The notes beneath the pieces were generated by a model. The model was not told where the DNA came from, ran no database searches, and saw only the letters and a program-made list of their open reading frames with translations. Positions 12,861-25,617 of a stretch of DNA of 64,000 nt are shown piece by piece. Source of the stretch: Cyclina sinensis (Eukaryota > Mollusca > Bivalvia > Venerida > Veneridae); the NCBI GenBank assembly GCA_012932295.1, contig JAAONU010000006.1, positions 31,894,882-31,958,881 on the forward strand, in the 5' to 3' direction. Positions within the stretch are counted from its first letter, which is position 1. Each line of letters begins with the position of its first letter. A program made the position numbers and the translations under genes.

Positions 12861-14980
12861 AACCTCAGGGTCTGATTGGAATCATAAAAGAATCATAAAC
12901 ATTTTCCTATGGAATGTTTAACAATTTATAGTTATTCCTGTATTGCGAATTGTCCTTTCATCATGAGTTAACTATGTCTGGTTCGTTGTGATTGTTTTTT
13001 CTTTATTGATACTCTGGCGCGGTTTTACAAACGAGAAGCATTGACAATAAACATTATAAACATTATATGAGAAAGAGGCAAATGTAATTCAAATCTATTT
13101 TTTCGGAAAGATTGCATAAACATTTTTAGAAAGTTATCTCAATAAATATATATGAATTTTGATTCCCAATTTTGAAGTAATTGAAACTGTCTGTTGTTTT
13201 ATTAAAGATCAAATATTTTGGTCCAACAAAATTATGTGGATCTGGGCCCCTAATTTGATCCCTATTTTATCCGACTGCAAAAAATTCTCTAAATATTGGA
13301 TCTTCATATAATGCATTCCTGATCTTTTTTAAACAAAGGCAGACGAATTCAGATGCTTTTTTTTTTAATTCAGGAATTTCCTCACACAGTTTTTGTCCTT
13401 CATGATACATGTATGTAGATCAGATTCAATGTATTGTATTAGATGATCAATCCAATCAAATCCTCTCTGTTAAATACGCGAAAATAACGAAATTCGGTAA
13501 TAAACTGTCACATCAAGTAGTGCCCTAGAAACTGATTGATGCCATTGTTAGATTTCGTTCACAAAGGCAAATAGTTTGTTCCCACAAGAGAGAAATGGTT
13601 TGAATATTTGTCAGCCGTTCGGTGCTTCTTATATTTAAATGACAATAAAATTAAGCCAAGTTTTTTACACAAACGGTGAAATTAGAAATATCTATCATTG
13701 TACTCGATTACTGTTCACAATCAGACATGTTTGTTTTTATTCAGTAACATAAAGTAAGTTCTATTTCTATACTTCACTTATGTCGACGTAATATTTCATT
13801 AAACACCCCGAACAGATAATAGTACGCAATCTCTTATTTCAATTATAATTCATATTTAGATGCTTTATATACATTATGACAACGAATTGCTTAAGGCTAT
13901 AGTTCATTTCTTCCCCGCTCCCTTGTTTGTTAAAACAGACCGGAAAGAAAAAAGAAAGAACATTTAACTGTCACAGATCCATCTTAAAAAGGCACTAAAC
14001 ATTCACTTGCGTACCTTTGAGGAATTCATAAATGGCACACAAAATGTTTTCTCTCGTGTTGTTTACGAGTTAAAAAATAATCACAATTTTGCGTGATTTC
14101 TTATTTTCACACATCAATTCAGACTTACAACTACTGTCAGTACAGTTATTCGATAGATTTAGGAACTTGTCATCAAGATAGCGTAATTACGGTTAGAGAT
14201 TGCCACGCAATTCAACAATCCTTTCTGAACTCTATCAAAAACGATGGTGAGAAATAGTCTTAAAGAACTGATGACGATATAGAGTGGTGAAATAGAAAAA
14301 AAACCACAAAAGAAACACGGGAATTGTATTCATGTTCTTAAAGCATTTTTGTATGAAATGTGTTACTTCTTTTCCAAACTCTTTTCCACACAAATAAACA
14401 AGAGAGCCACGAGGATCTGACACTGCTCATTACTGAGTATAACTACTAGAAACAACAACTGCAATGATAGATTTGTTATTCAAATAAAAACAAGAACTAG
14501 ATATGTCTTCGCTTTCTCTTCTTCTTTCAACTTCGTTACTTTTTTGGGGGACATGAACTTTGAAAACGAGGTTTCATGAAGATGTTTCGTAGCAATTATC
14601 AAATCAGTTTTCATTTCTAAGAGAGTAGGAGTAAAGGGAGGAAAGCAAGTATGTTACAATTTCAAGGTGGAGAATAAACTTAAGAAGTAAATTTTTAGCT
14701 TGAACACCGAAAGAACTCTTCAGGAGGTTATTTTCGCAGGGAGTTGTAGATATTACTTTAAATGTCGAAAACAACATGTTTTCTTTTCTGCTCACAAGAA
14801 GATTAAAAAAGAACAAAAATTGCTTCTACAAGCAGTTTTGTTACCGAAACTGCTAAATGCTGTAAGTTTTAGTTGTCAATATTGAAAATTGCAGTTTAGC
14901 TATTCAATATCATGTTCCAAATGTCAAAAATACATAATCATATTGCCTGATAATATAATTAAGTACGTTCGATTTTCCGA
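12861..14980. other. No gene recognised
   Basis: AT-rich sequence without coding signature. Contains one copy of the CGTAATTAC repeat at about 14105-14235. The reading frames near 14.2-14.9 kb have low-complexity composition and no family motif. Confidence 0.5.
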
Positions 14981-14984
14981 ATTT

Positions 14985-15115
14985 CCTGTTTGTAACGTTC
15001 TCATTTCCGCAATGTAATGTTTTGTATAAGTGTTTGTATTAGCTTTAATGGTGCGTGCAAAGTTGCTGCCACAGGCTGCGAAAATGTTAAGGCAGCCAGT
15101 GCGTTCACTTATTGG
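14985..15115 (+). repeat. Duplicated segment, partner at 17570-17705
   Basis: TCTCATTTCCG, TTTTGTAT, TAATGGTGCGT, CTGCCACA and ATTGGCTT occur in this order here and at 17570-17705 (TCTCATTTCCGG, TTTTGTATTACTG, TAATGGTGCGTTC, GCCGCCACA, ATTGGCTTCC). Same strand, about 2.58 kb apart, clearly diverged. Confidence 0.6.
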
Positions 15116-17569
15116 CTTGTCTAGATCTTAAATGTCTTAAAGCTTTAACGAGAAGGTAATAAACCAAATGTCTGTGTATGATGGTTTAACGCATCCATTA
15201 TTGCAATGCCGTACCGTCTCATCAAACGTCTATAATTCTTGACAGGCTTAACTTTTTAGCTTTTCAATGTAAGATATTCTTAAATCCTAGAATCAATATT
15301 CTTAATCTTCAAGTATAGACAGAAGTATTTTTAAAAAATATTATCTGCTGAACTGAGAATATTATATCTTGAGATCTGACATGTGAAAGGTTACACCATA
15401 TTTGTGGACTCTTATTATATTATATGATTATATTATTTCAATTCTGATGGTGAGAACAATAAATGCAGCTTGATGTAAAGACATAAGTAGCATGTAAAAT
15501 ATTATAACTGTCTACTGTTGCTAGTGTTGCTAGATACAAGATCATCATCTTATCTAAATGTATCTTGCATAAAATATATAAGCAGTATGTATTGGTTTGA
15601 ATTATATTTCAGGAACTTAATTTTGATACATGTATACAACAAAACAGCGAAAAACTTACGTCATCTAAAGAAATGTCCAATTAATTTGAAATATGTTGTA
15701 ATAAAATTCAACAAAATTTAAACCAATTAAATTGCACTGATTAAATTAATAAAACACGAGACAGACACTGATTTATCGGGGAAAACCTAAAAAAATGTTT
15801 CTAATGTTTGAACAATCAACCTTAATTGAGAGAAAGAGATACTATTAGTTGAAATGTCATTCAAGTACAAGAAACAAAGTTCATCCAATTTTAAAACTGA
15901 GATTTTATTGTTTTACGACCTCGTTCACTTAATTAATAGTACACAGAATTGAGGCTGCTACCGAAGTCTATGAATTGTGCAGGACCTGAGCAAATAATGA
16001 CTTAAGTATGACTTAAAATATTAAACTATATTAACTTTTTGATAAGTAGCAGGATATCTCCAGAAATGTAACGTCTGTTCAAAGTTAAACCTTAGTTTCT
16101 CAGAGACCGCTAAAGGTACCCAGCAAACTGTTAAAAACAATGTTTATTTTGTTTTTAATTTCCAAGTACAGTAACTAACACAAACTTTTTTCAATTAATC
16201 ACATTAAACCATTTTCCTCGATAAAATGATAAACCACCATACAAAGTCATTTATAGGTAAACATGATTTTGATTAAAGTATTAAGATAAAAAGGCATACC
16301 GCTGCGTTCATGTCTAATGACCGACAGTTAATAATTAATTGGAATAAAGGAATAATGCAGTCGTTAGATAGACTGCTTCAACGATGCCTTTATGTCAACG
16401 TCATAGGACAAGGATATAGCGACAGAGATTACAGTCTGTGTTATTCAAATCCACTTTAAAGAACAGACTATTCAGTCTATTAATGGGCTCAGTAATTAAT
16501 GCAATAGAGTTAATGTGAAACATGAAGGTTTTCTCTTTGATATGGGAAAATTCGGACAATGTAATTAGTAAAATGGAACACAAACCATTTCATTCGTTTT
16601 CGAAATACATTTACATATTAATGTTATACTGCAAACAGCTTCTTACAAATAGATATTCACATAATTACGATTAATGATATGATCCTTTAGAGGCTAGAAC
16701 ACAACAAAATTTAACAGATGAAGTTCTTTGGGTTTCCTGTTTAAAGTAAACAAATATTTGGCAAGGCATTCCTCAGTTTCTTTTGTATCCTTTGTATGAG
16801 GCATTTTAAATGTGAAACTTTAAAAAAAACGAAAGGTGAACCATGAATTGTTTCGTCTAAACGAATGGTTTTTGAAACGACCTCACCTGCACAGCGTTGT
16901 CCCTGACCCTTGTTCTAGATATATCATTTGTAGGCTGCGTAAATGATACTTAAATGGTGTATTTCTATTCGTTCAAACCATTATGCTTAAAATTACTCAT
17001 TAGGATATGTACGGGCCGTAAAATAATACTCTATACTCTATTGTATTTGTAAAACTTCAGAGAAAGAATCCTCAGCATAATGATATGGTAATCTATATAT
17101 TTATATAGCATAATGTGAGCATGTAAAATAACTACTTCAGCAATCTGAAAACAATATATAAATATGCCACCAATGACAACAGCGAAGAGTTAATTATTCG
17201 AATCTGCCGTTTTTTTAGAACATATCAAATTCTCAGTAAACACAGCAGTCTTATCAAAAACAAGACACAGCTAAAACTATCGTGGGTTTAAATTTGTAAA
17301 AGCATAACCAGACATCTGGAACCATACTTAAAGTTATTTTGAGCTCAACATGCTTTTTAGAACTCTTAACGCATGAATGATTTCTCAAACAAGGGTCGCA
17401 TGTGTTTGTCAATCAGATTTCTTTGCAATAATACTAGTACTTTTTCATGTTCATGTTTGTAATGAACGGCGAAATGCAGTAGAATTATTTTGTTGTTATA
17501 GATTTGCTGTAATCCTTTTGTTTCTGGTCTTATAATGTACGAATAGCGTCCAATTTTCCAGCCTTCTGC
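15116..17569. other. No gene recognised
   Basis: AT-rich; only short frames with composition expected by chance. No tRNA, repeat array or splice-bounded exon noticed. Confidence 0.5.
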
Positions 17570-17705
17570 TCGTAATGGTCTCATTTCCGGTCTATAACAT
17601 TTTGTATTACTGCATGCTTCAAGTGTAATGGTGCGTTCAGCGATGCCGCCACATACCTCGCAAATGTCAAAGGATTTTCTGTGTTCACAAATATTGGCTT
17701 CCAGT
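17570..17705 (+). repeat. Duplicated segment, partner at 14985-15115
   Basis: Second copy of the TCTCATTTCCG ... TAATGGTGCGT ... GCCACA ... ATTGGCTT block. Non-coding. Confidence 0.6.
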
Positions 17706-19153
17706 CAAACTTGAATACAGAATTTTGTATGCTGTTAAGAGTAACATTAATAACTAAAATGTGTATGGAGGAAACTTGTGTGTCTTACATACACATGTGA
17801 CAAGCGTATATTGCTATGTGATAAAAACAAAAACTAAAAACATGAAACTTTCAGTTTGCTGGTACAGTACATTTCCAATACACTTATGCAATTAGCACTG
17901 GTAAAAGATAGAGATGTTACGCTTGTTTTGTGCACTTGCATGTTTGTATCATGTTGTAATAATCCGTTGGCGTCAGAATGATGATTGAAGAAGTAAAAGT
18001 TGTTAAAGAATAAAAGAGTCGCTCAAGAATTCAATTTAGTGTTTAAATTGAAATATTTCTTTCTACTAAATTGCTAGAACAAAAGACAAATTTGTTGAGA
18101 AAAGTCTCAAACTCTGCCAATAACCTCTTTCAAGTACAGCATTTGACAAACGAAAATGTAAAACTGTAAAACAGACTTATGCAAAAAGAAGAACAAGTGA
18201 CAGACAAGAAGTGATAACTTTAAGTGGAAACAGAAATGTAACATACACACATAATGCAATCAGTAGAATCAGAGTCAGACAGACTGTTAATATAGTGTAA
18301 GCATTAAATTGCATCGTAATGCCGACATTGTGGTAACTCTCTCCCTATATACATAATAGACTTTTGACACTGTAATGACTGTAACTGAACTGCTGATATG
18401 GCTAATATCGATAAATTTCACATTTCATTAACGTCTAATGATCACTGTTCAATATTTAATCCAGGGATATTTAGCAAAATAGATTATATCTCTGACAGTG
18501 ACACATCCGCATCGCTGTCCCGTGGCTCGGCAGACAATACGATGTTTTTGCCGATTCTGTCTGAAAAACAAATCATATTAATAAAATCTAGTGAACGTGT
18601 TTATTATTTGGTCGCAGTGAAAAATTAATAATTGAAAGCATCAGCATTATCACTTTAATAAGAAATCATGTGGAGGATCTAGCTGATGAAATTGTCACGT
18701 CATTTGCTGGCAAAAGAAGTGGCATGTGCACGGTATCAATGTTGTCGTGCCTTTGAGACCAAAATAGTTTATGGAGGGAATAAAATTATTAGTCATGGTG
18801 ACAATGGTTTGTTAGTTGGAATTAGATTTTATCAACATTTAATCGCACAAGCCTCAACAGTGGTATTAATTTGCCCATTCTCCTGAAAATACTACCATAA
18901 GTTCCTGCTGACATTATTTACTTATCGCGAGACATGGACATAATATTAGATTCCCATGATATAATGTTCCGTATCAACCTTTTTACTGTCTCAACCAAAA
19001 CAATATATTTTGTGGCAATGACATAATTTTGCTTTTAATAACTTATAATGCTATTCCTACACACTATTTTTATCTTGTTGTCATTTTACAGCATTTGTTG
19101 TTTGTTTTTCTCCATAATCAACTTTTCCTGTTCCCGAACAAACTAACTTCCCA
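17706..19153. other. No gene recognised
   Basis: Two slightly less AT-rich patches (18398-18628 and 18686-18886, plus strand) are open for 66-76 codons, but neither shows a known motif, repeat or convincing splice sites. I treat them as chance frames. Confidence 0.4.
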
Positions 19154-19156
19154 CTA

Positions 19157-20088
19157 TCACGGTATGTAGTCGTTCCGGGTTGATTTGGACTAATTTCCCA
19201 TTCTCGAACTGATTCGGATTTCAAGCACCGGATTGATTCCATCTAAATTGGATTGTAGCTTTGGCAAGGCAGAGAAAAAAAAAGTTTATAGCTGTAAGTC
19301 TTTCAATATTTTAGTTGCACGGAACATGATATAACTAAAGAAATATATATACAACTTTATAAGGTTGATATGCGGTCTTTTAATTGTTAAAATTGAAAAA
19401 CAAATTACACACGTTGATTAAAATTTCATAAACACGCGCAAAAAATGTAAATAAATCGTCCTTATTATATTTTGTTCATTATATTTTGGTTTAAGAAATA
19501 AATGAATACATTCCGCTGCACATTAGTGTTTTTGTTAAAATATTCTATCCAGTAATGAATTTGTAGTTCGTCTTTTTATTACTTCCATGTGAAAACCTAT
19601 TTCCAGATCCAAAGGCAGTCCGTTTCTATCCAGAGAATTGCATTTTTGACAATTTCTTTTATAACTAAATGGTTTTAAACATTAATTTTTATTTATATTA
19701 AGTTAAACTTTCCTAGTCATAATGGGTCTTTCTGGCCTCAGTAAAACATTTTCTTCTGTCTCTTTCTGCTTTATAAGGAGTAAAAAACTAATAAAATTTA
19801 GTTTACATGTTGTTTTTCTCGAAAAAATCACTTAATCTTTTAAAGCAAGCAGGAAAATATAAGGACGTTTGTGCTTTCATACTGACTAAACATCGTAATG
19901 TTCCGAAGTACCAGTTATATAATGAATGATAAAGTGAAAATAAATTAAAAGGTATTTCTTAGAGAGCATCAGAAAATTGACTTACCTGTTTGGATCGCTG
20001 TCATTGAATCAATCCGGTGCTTGAAATCCGAATCAGTTCGGGAACGGGAAATTAGTCCAAATCAACCCGGAACGATTACATACCGTGA
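19157..20088. mobile_element. 932-bp element with ~84-bp terminal inverted repeats
   Basis: The left arm 19157-19239 begins TCACGGTATGTAGTCGTTCC and reads inward to CACCGGATTGATTC. The right arm 20005-20088 is its reverse complement with few mismatches (TCACGGTATGTAATCGTTCC on the minus strand). Both arms contain GGGTTGATTTGGACTAATTT and GAACTGATTCGGATTTCAAG. CTA lies immediately outside both ends (19154-19156 and 20089-20091), consistent with a 3-bp target duplication. The 765-bp interior is AT-rich and has no transposase-like frame, so it is a non-autonomous DNA element. A 3-bp duplication would fit a PIF/Harbinger-like mechanism, but CTA is not the canonical TWA, so the superfamily is open. 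High arm identity suggests it is fairly young. Confidence 0.85.
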
Positions 20089-20318
20089 CTATATATTGTC
20101 GCGTTACTGTCTGTCTAAAACCAGTGAAAAATGTCTTCAAACGTTCAAGATTTACTGGCAGACGCCCCAAAAGATTAAATAAAATACCATGATTAATCAC
20201 GGTCATTTGATTTTTACAATACGTTTATAATTTTCATTTTGTAAACGAAATTTGTTCAATACAGTATTTGACAATGCGGGTAATGCATTTTAAAGGTTTC
20301 TTAGAAAAAAGGAGTTGC

Positions 20319-20354
20319 GGGGGGGGGGGGGGGGGGGGGCTGGCGGGGGAGGGG
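20319..20354 (+). repeat. Poly-G tract with G-quadruplex potential
   Basis: A run of 21 G (20319-20339), then CTGGC, GGGGG, A, GGGG. Slippage-prone, and the length may be assembly-dependent. Confidence 0.9.
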
Positions 20355-22384
20355 CTACAATTCATTAATTATACAGTTGTCTAAAGAGTTAGGTTTTCTT
20401 TTGTTTTCACTACCGCCTCTGTTGTAATTAATGAAATAAATCTAATTCAATGAAAAAAACAAATATGTGGAGTATCGTCAAAGCCTGGTAGTTTAGAAGT
20501 CATTTGTAATATTGCGTAAATTCCTTGCCGAGCAAGCAAACTTAAGTATTAAGAACCTTTGCCGTAACACACGCCAACATTTATCGCCTTTCTCAGCACT
20601 TTAATTGATATTTATATCGTTTTAGCCTTAGAAAAAAACTATTATTGTTCCTTAATTGAAACAAAATACCACTAAGATAACTTAATCTATTTTGAAATTT
20701 TTTATCATTAGTTGTTTCAGCGTTAGGTTTCCTTTTAGTGGTGATTAATTATTCCTTCGCATGTTCACTCTTCACGTAATGTATTATCGTAACTATCAGC
20801 ACCCAAGATATTCATCCTTCATCTGTTAAACTTAATTATCATGTCATCAATTTAAGGCGTGGAACAAATGTTCAGAGAAAAAATACAAACACAAGCCTTC
20901 ACCCATTTATGCCTGATGGATTATGCCATTATTATAGGTTGGACGAGTCCATCTTCAGTTAAAAAGGTTTCTGGTATAAATTTTCAGTTTCATTCAATTT
21001 GGGGAAGAAATTCCTTAATGCAAACACTGTAGACGCAGGCTCTGCACTGTTTGTCTTCGTCTACTTTTGTAGACGCTGAGTATAAATGGGTTCATATTAG
21101 TTGCGTACATTCTATAATTCAAGTATTTCAAATATTGCCTGCATGAGAATAAAAAACAACAAAGAAAATTGTCCAAAGTCTAGGAGCTTAAAAGAGAACT
21201 TGCATCTGTAGCACTTGTAACTTACATCAAGCCATGTCAGCTCTTTACTTTTGACAATTACCTTTCCTAATTTACGAAATGTGAATGTCTGGAGTAACAT
21301 TATTGAAATGAATTTCCTTGTAATTCTATTCCACTCATTCAATAAAATCACCAGACAGATCTCAGATTGTGGATATGTGTTTCCTTCCACAGTAATACCA
21401 TAGTTAAGTCTTAATGTGCATTATATAGTTCCATTCTAATACAGCTTCCGCTTAAGGATTATCGTATTCCCTTTATAGAAACTAGATTATTTTAAGCAGC
21501 TTATGCTATAAAAACACACATGACGTGAAATTTCATATCTGCATCTTTGACTTTGTAATCGACTTCTAAACGGTATGAAAACCTACGCAACAAAGATTAA
21601 TTTTCTGGCAATCTTTCTTGACATTCATTTATTTAGTGTCGCGTGTGTGTTGTCTTCCTGTAGTGTGAGCAATGGTGAAGGAGTTAAATTTAAATATTAA
21701 ATTTCTGTAATTCTATTTGAACAAGTTCTGACATCATCATTGATTTTGACCACGTAGAATATTTCCTCATAGAACGAAATGTCAAACGCCCTACCATATG
21801 CTAATAAAGCTTTTTTTCTGAACCTCGTTACGTTTATAGATGACGTAGATATATTTTTAAACACGAGAAATGTCTTTATCTACTTAGAGAAAGCTCTACA
21901 GTGAATGAAGGTTTGGTAATGATATTTAAATTATCAGTTCTGATTAAGGAACGCAATAACTTCATAGGTTTCGGAAAGCCTGCCAATATGTCTGTGTAAT
22001 TACCGTTACAGCTCGTCATATAAATATTCCTCAACTTTAACAAGTATAATAAAAAAAATCAGTTTTTCAGGAATCCGCGCTGAGTAAGAGTAGAAATAAA
22101 AACCTTATATATATTTTTTTCCGTTAACTGTATCAATAAATGTTGTGCCTTGAAAACATATTTGCGGCTAAGCTAAACAGAAGCTGACACTAACTTTCTT
22201 AATGCATTATAAGTTCTTATTTTAAAGATCAAGAAAAATGAAGACATCATAAGTTCTATTTTTCATTATTCCAGGGATTGTATCGCTTTTATATCACACC
22301 CTACACAATTAATCTGTCCCAGATTTTTGCAAAGCATCGGTTGTTATTATGGGTTTTCTTTCGTGGCTTTGCTCAACGTTGTTA
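20355..22384. other. No gene recognised
   Basis: AT-rich, chance frames only. Weak third copy of the CGTAATTAC-type repeat near 21915-22040. Confidence 0.5.
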
Positions 22385-22576
22385 ACAGACAGAAGTGGTA
22401 GAAAAAAAGTAGTACTTTTTTTTCTTTCATGGCTAATTATTTGAACAGATAGAAGTGGTAGATATGGATCTGCAGAAGAATTACAAATACTCTTTTCTCA
22501 ATGTTTGTACAATCTCAAATTTGTTAGAATTACAATACTCTTTCTCAATGTTTGTACCAATCTCAAATTGTTTTTA
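22385..22576 (+). repeat. Two short tandem duplications
   Basis: AACAGAYAGAAGTGGTAGA occurs at about 22385 and 22443 (58 bp apart). GAATTACAA(A)TACTC(T)TTTCTC... occurs at 22478-22526 and 22527-22576 with 49-bp period, differing by small indels. Typical replication-slippage products. Confidence 0.8.
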
Positions 22577-24119
22577 AAGGTTTTTCGTATATACTACGCC
22601 GGGAGTAATAGAATGCCATTTTAGATTTATATTTTACTGTAAGTATTAGATTTTTTTATGAAGACAGAAAGTTATATATTGGAACGGTATCAAAAAGCTC
22701 TTTTAAAGAGGAAGCCTGGAAGTGGATGTAAGGCAAGATCTTCAAAGTCAAAGAGGACATGTTTATCCTTGTGCTGTTCCATCTATCATGCAGCCTGTAT
22801 CTGCTACTGTTTTACTATAAGGCTTGACATGAGGTCAGAGTCTAGAAATACCTTTGTCAATTGTCATTGGCTTCCTCTTTTCAAGGTATCACTTTGTTTG
22901 GATGGCATTAAGAACATACTTGATTTTTCTTTATGAAGAAAATGACTGTAATGGAATTTGGAAAAAAATAAATAATTCTATAGATTGTTAGGCACACGTT
23001 TCAATGTTACAATATAGAGCACCTCATTTTTGCAATGCCTAATTAGTAAGAAATTATGAGTCTAAAAATAGTTGAACTTCTTTAATGAAACCTCAGCATA
23101 CCCAGGTTTATTTGTTAAACTCTAGACACAAATCTTATTTTCGCCGTAAGAAACTAAACTTTCTGTAATATTTTTGACAGTACACGCCTAAACTATAAAT
23201 CGTTATGTCTCAAGTGATACGATTAGATATTTGTTAAATTGGTAACATTTCTTTAACGCTCCTAAGGGCTCATTTGTGACATTTGAGCCTAATGACTATC
23301 AGTGTGTGTCCTACATTTTTATCTAAATGACCTGCTCGAAAATATAAATGTTCAAGCTTTCATTTATTTTCTTACAAAGAGGAAAATCTGAAGTCCATTT
23401 AGACACTTAATTATTTAGAACCCGTTATATTTCGAAATGACGACGTGAAGTAATTCAAACTGAAGAGTAAAATCACGAGAAACACTTAACACATTAAAAG
23501 CTGAACAAGAAATAGAATCATAACAAAGAACGTAAAGTCTTACAGTGCTTAGCTACGGTTCGTCCTTGCCGTTGATCTCATCGTTAGCTTCTAACTTATA
23601 CTTAATCTGCAGATTGTCCTTAAATGATCGATCAACTTTCTCTGAAGACAAATAAATTGACAGCCTCAAAAGTAATGCTCATATCGTGATGATAAAAGTC
23701 GGTTAAGTGTCCCTGGCAGTGGCGTTCATTTGGCCAAATTGCGTGATAATGAGAAGACATCTTAGTGTAGATTCCGATACGGTTTTAAAACTTACATTTA
23801 CATGTATATACTTTCAAACTGAGCAGTGATTATTTAGCAAGTTAGTCAGTTAATTTCCGAAACGCTATTTTTATGAAACATTAAGCAACACACAAACATC
23901 CTGAGTTTACGAACAGAGAGATTATCACCTACAAGAATATCATACCGGATTAAATGAAAAGCTCAAGTCATTCGCTATATAAAATGATAGAAAAAAGAGA
24001 ACAAAAGAAGAAACATCGTAACATTGGTAAACCTCACAGCCTACAAGAATATACAAAATCGAACGCTAACCAGTTAAAATCACTTTTGTCGGTCGAGTAC
24101 ACAAATATAGCATATTTAT
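22577..24119. other. No gene recognised
   Basis: AT-rich. The 92-codon frame at 22658-22936 is cysteine/serine-rich without a recognised family or splice context. Confidence 0.45.
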
Positions 24120-24705
24120 ATCCCATAAAGAAGTTTGGGGGTATAGAGGAGTCACCCGGTGGTTGGTCGGTCGGTCGGTCTGTCGCAAATTCCTTGTCCG
24201 GAGTAAAACTTATGGTTTAAATTCAATGCAACTTCATACAATGGTCCAGCACAATGACAGGAAGTGCAGTGTTCAAGAATCATCTATCTTCAGTATATGC
24301 AGAGTTATTGCCCTTTGTTGGTTTTCCTTGTCCGGAGCCTTACTTGAAAACTAATGGTTGGAATTTAATGCAACTTCATACAATGGTCAAGCACAATAAT
24401 AGGAAGTGCACTGTACAAGAGCCATAACTCCATCTTCAGTAGTTACAGATTTATTACCCTTTGTAGATTTTCCTTGTCTGGAGCATAACTTGACAACTAA
24501 ATGGTAGGAATTCAATGCAACTTCATACAATGGTCAACCACAGTGAAAGGAAATGCAAAGTACAAGAATCACAACTATCTTTAATTGCCCACAACCATAA
24601 CTCTATTTCAATTCTTTTACAAAGTATTCAGTTTACTAATAACTTCCTCAGTGCCGAAGCAGTCTTGCAGGGATATATATCACATTTAGTGATAGCTCTA
24701 GTTAA
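24120..24705 (+). repeat. Tandem-core dispersed element
   Basis: The left end is TATATCCCATAAAGAAG then TTTGGGGGTATAGAGGAGTC, followed by GGTCGGTCGGTCGGTCTGTC. Three internal units start CCTTGTCCGGAG (or a one-base variant) at 24192, 24326 and 24472, each containing ATGCAACTTCATACAATGGT, a CACAATRA(C/T)AGGAAGTGCA-like word and 'CATAACT(C)'. The right end has GGGATATATATCACATTTAG then TGATAGCTCTAGTT. Same architecture as 37106-37790. Non-coding. Confidence 0.75.
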
Positions 24706-25617
24706 AATTGTCGTACATGCTTGCTCTAATAGTAGACCATAATTTTGTAAAGCATTTGTATGTTTGTGTCTGTCTGAAGCATACAATGTGCAAACTTTTT
24801 TTTGAGCATAGAATGTCTTCTCAGGTTAAGTTAGTTAGAGAAGAAGACTATGTCTAGGCAAGAACTGAAATTATGAAAATTTGACTGATGAGTTTATGTC
24901 GACATTTTTAAGACATGAATACCTACGTTGTATGTGATTCTGTCTGTTCTCACAATATGAAACACCATCTTTCCTGAATTTTCAAAAAAAGTAAAATGGT
25001 GATATTTTAGATTATTATATTTTAGTTACTGCGAAATTCAAAATACACGTCACTGCTGCAGCGAGGTAAATTTAAACTCAAGATGTGTTTCTTTCGGACG
25101 AACAGTATCTAGTGTCATCGCTTGTGCTATTTCATAGAAGACAAGCTTTCACATAAATGCCCTTGAGATTTATTTGAACGAAACAGACACTGGACAGAGA
25201 TAATGAATATGGCCATGTGATAACCGAGGAAAAATACGATTGTAAGATATAGGGGTTTTATTAAGAAGCTTATATAGCAAGAATTCCAAGACATATATCT
25301 GAACATTTGTTGCTTTCCATGGGATAATAAATCTGTACTCATTGGATGTCTGTTTATTTCAACATTTGTAATTTGCGAAACTGATATTTAAGAAAGAAAA
25401 ACTCTTGGACACCAACACTTGTTTCGATTTATTAACATATTGACATAGTCCTGTATGTAAACCTTAAGCTGCCAAGAAAAAAATGACTTTTTGACGGGTT
25501 TTTGTAAAGACATACACCTTTTGCAAGTAAATATGGCATCCTGCACTTTTTGTTTATGAATCGTTCACACTATGCTCTGATTTATAGCTGAACTAGTTTA
25601 TTCAAACAGTGGCAGCA
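24706..25617. other. No gene recognised
   Basis: AT-rich, chance frames only. Confidence 0.5.

Noticed and set aside
18398..18886. Two plus-strand frames as exons of a gene
   Set aside because: No recognisable domain, no clear acceptor/donor pair, and different frames.
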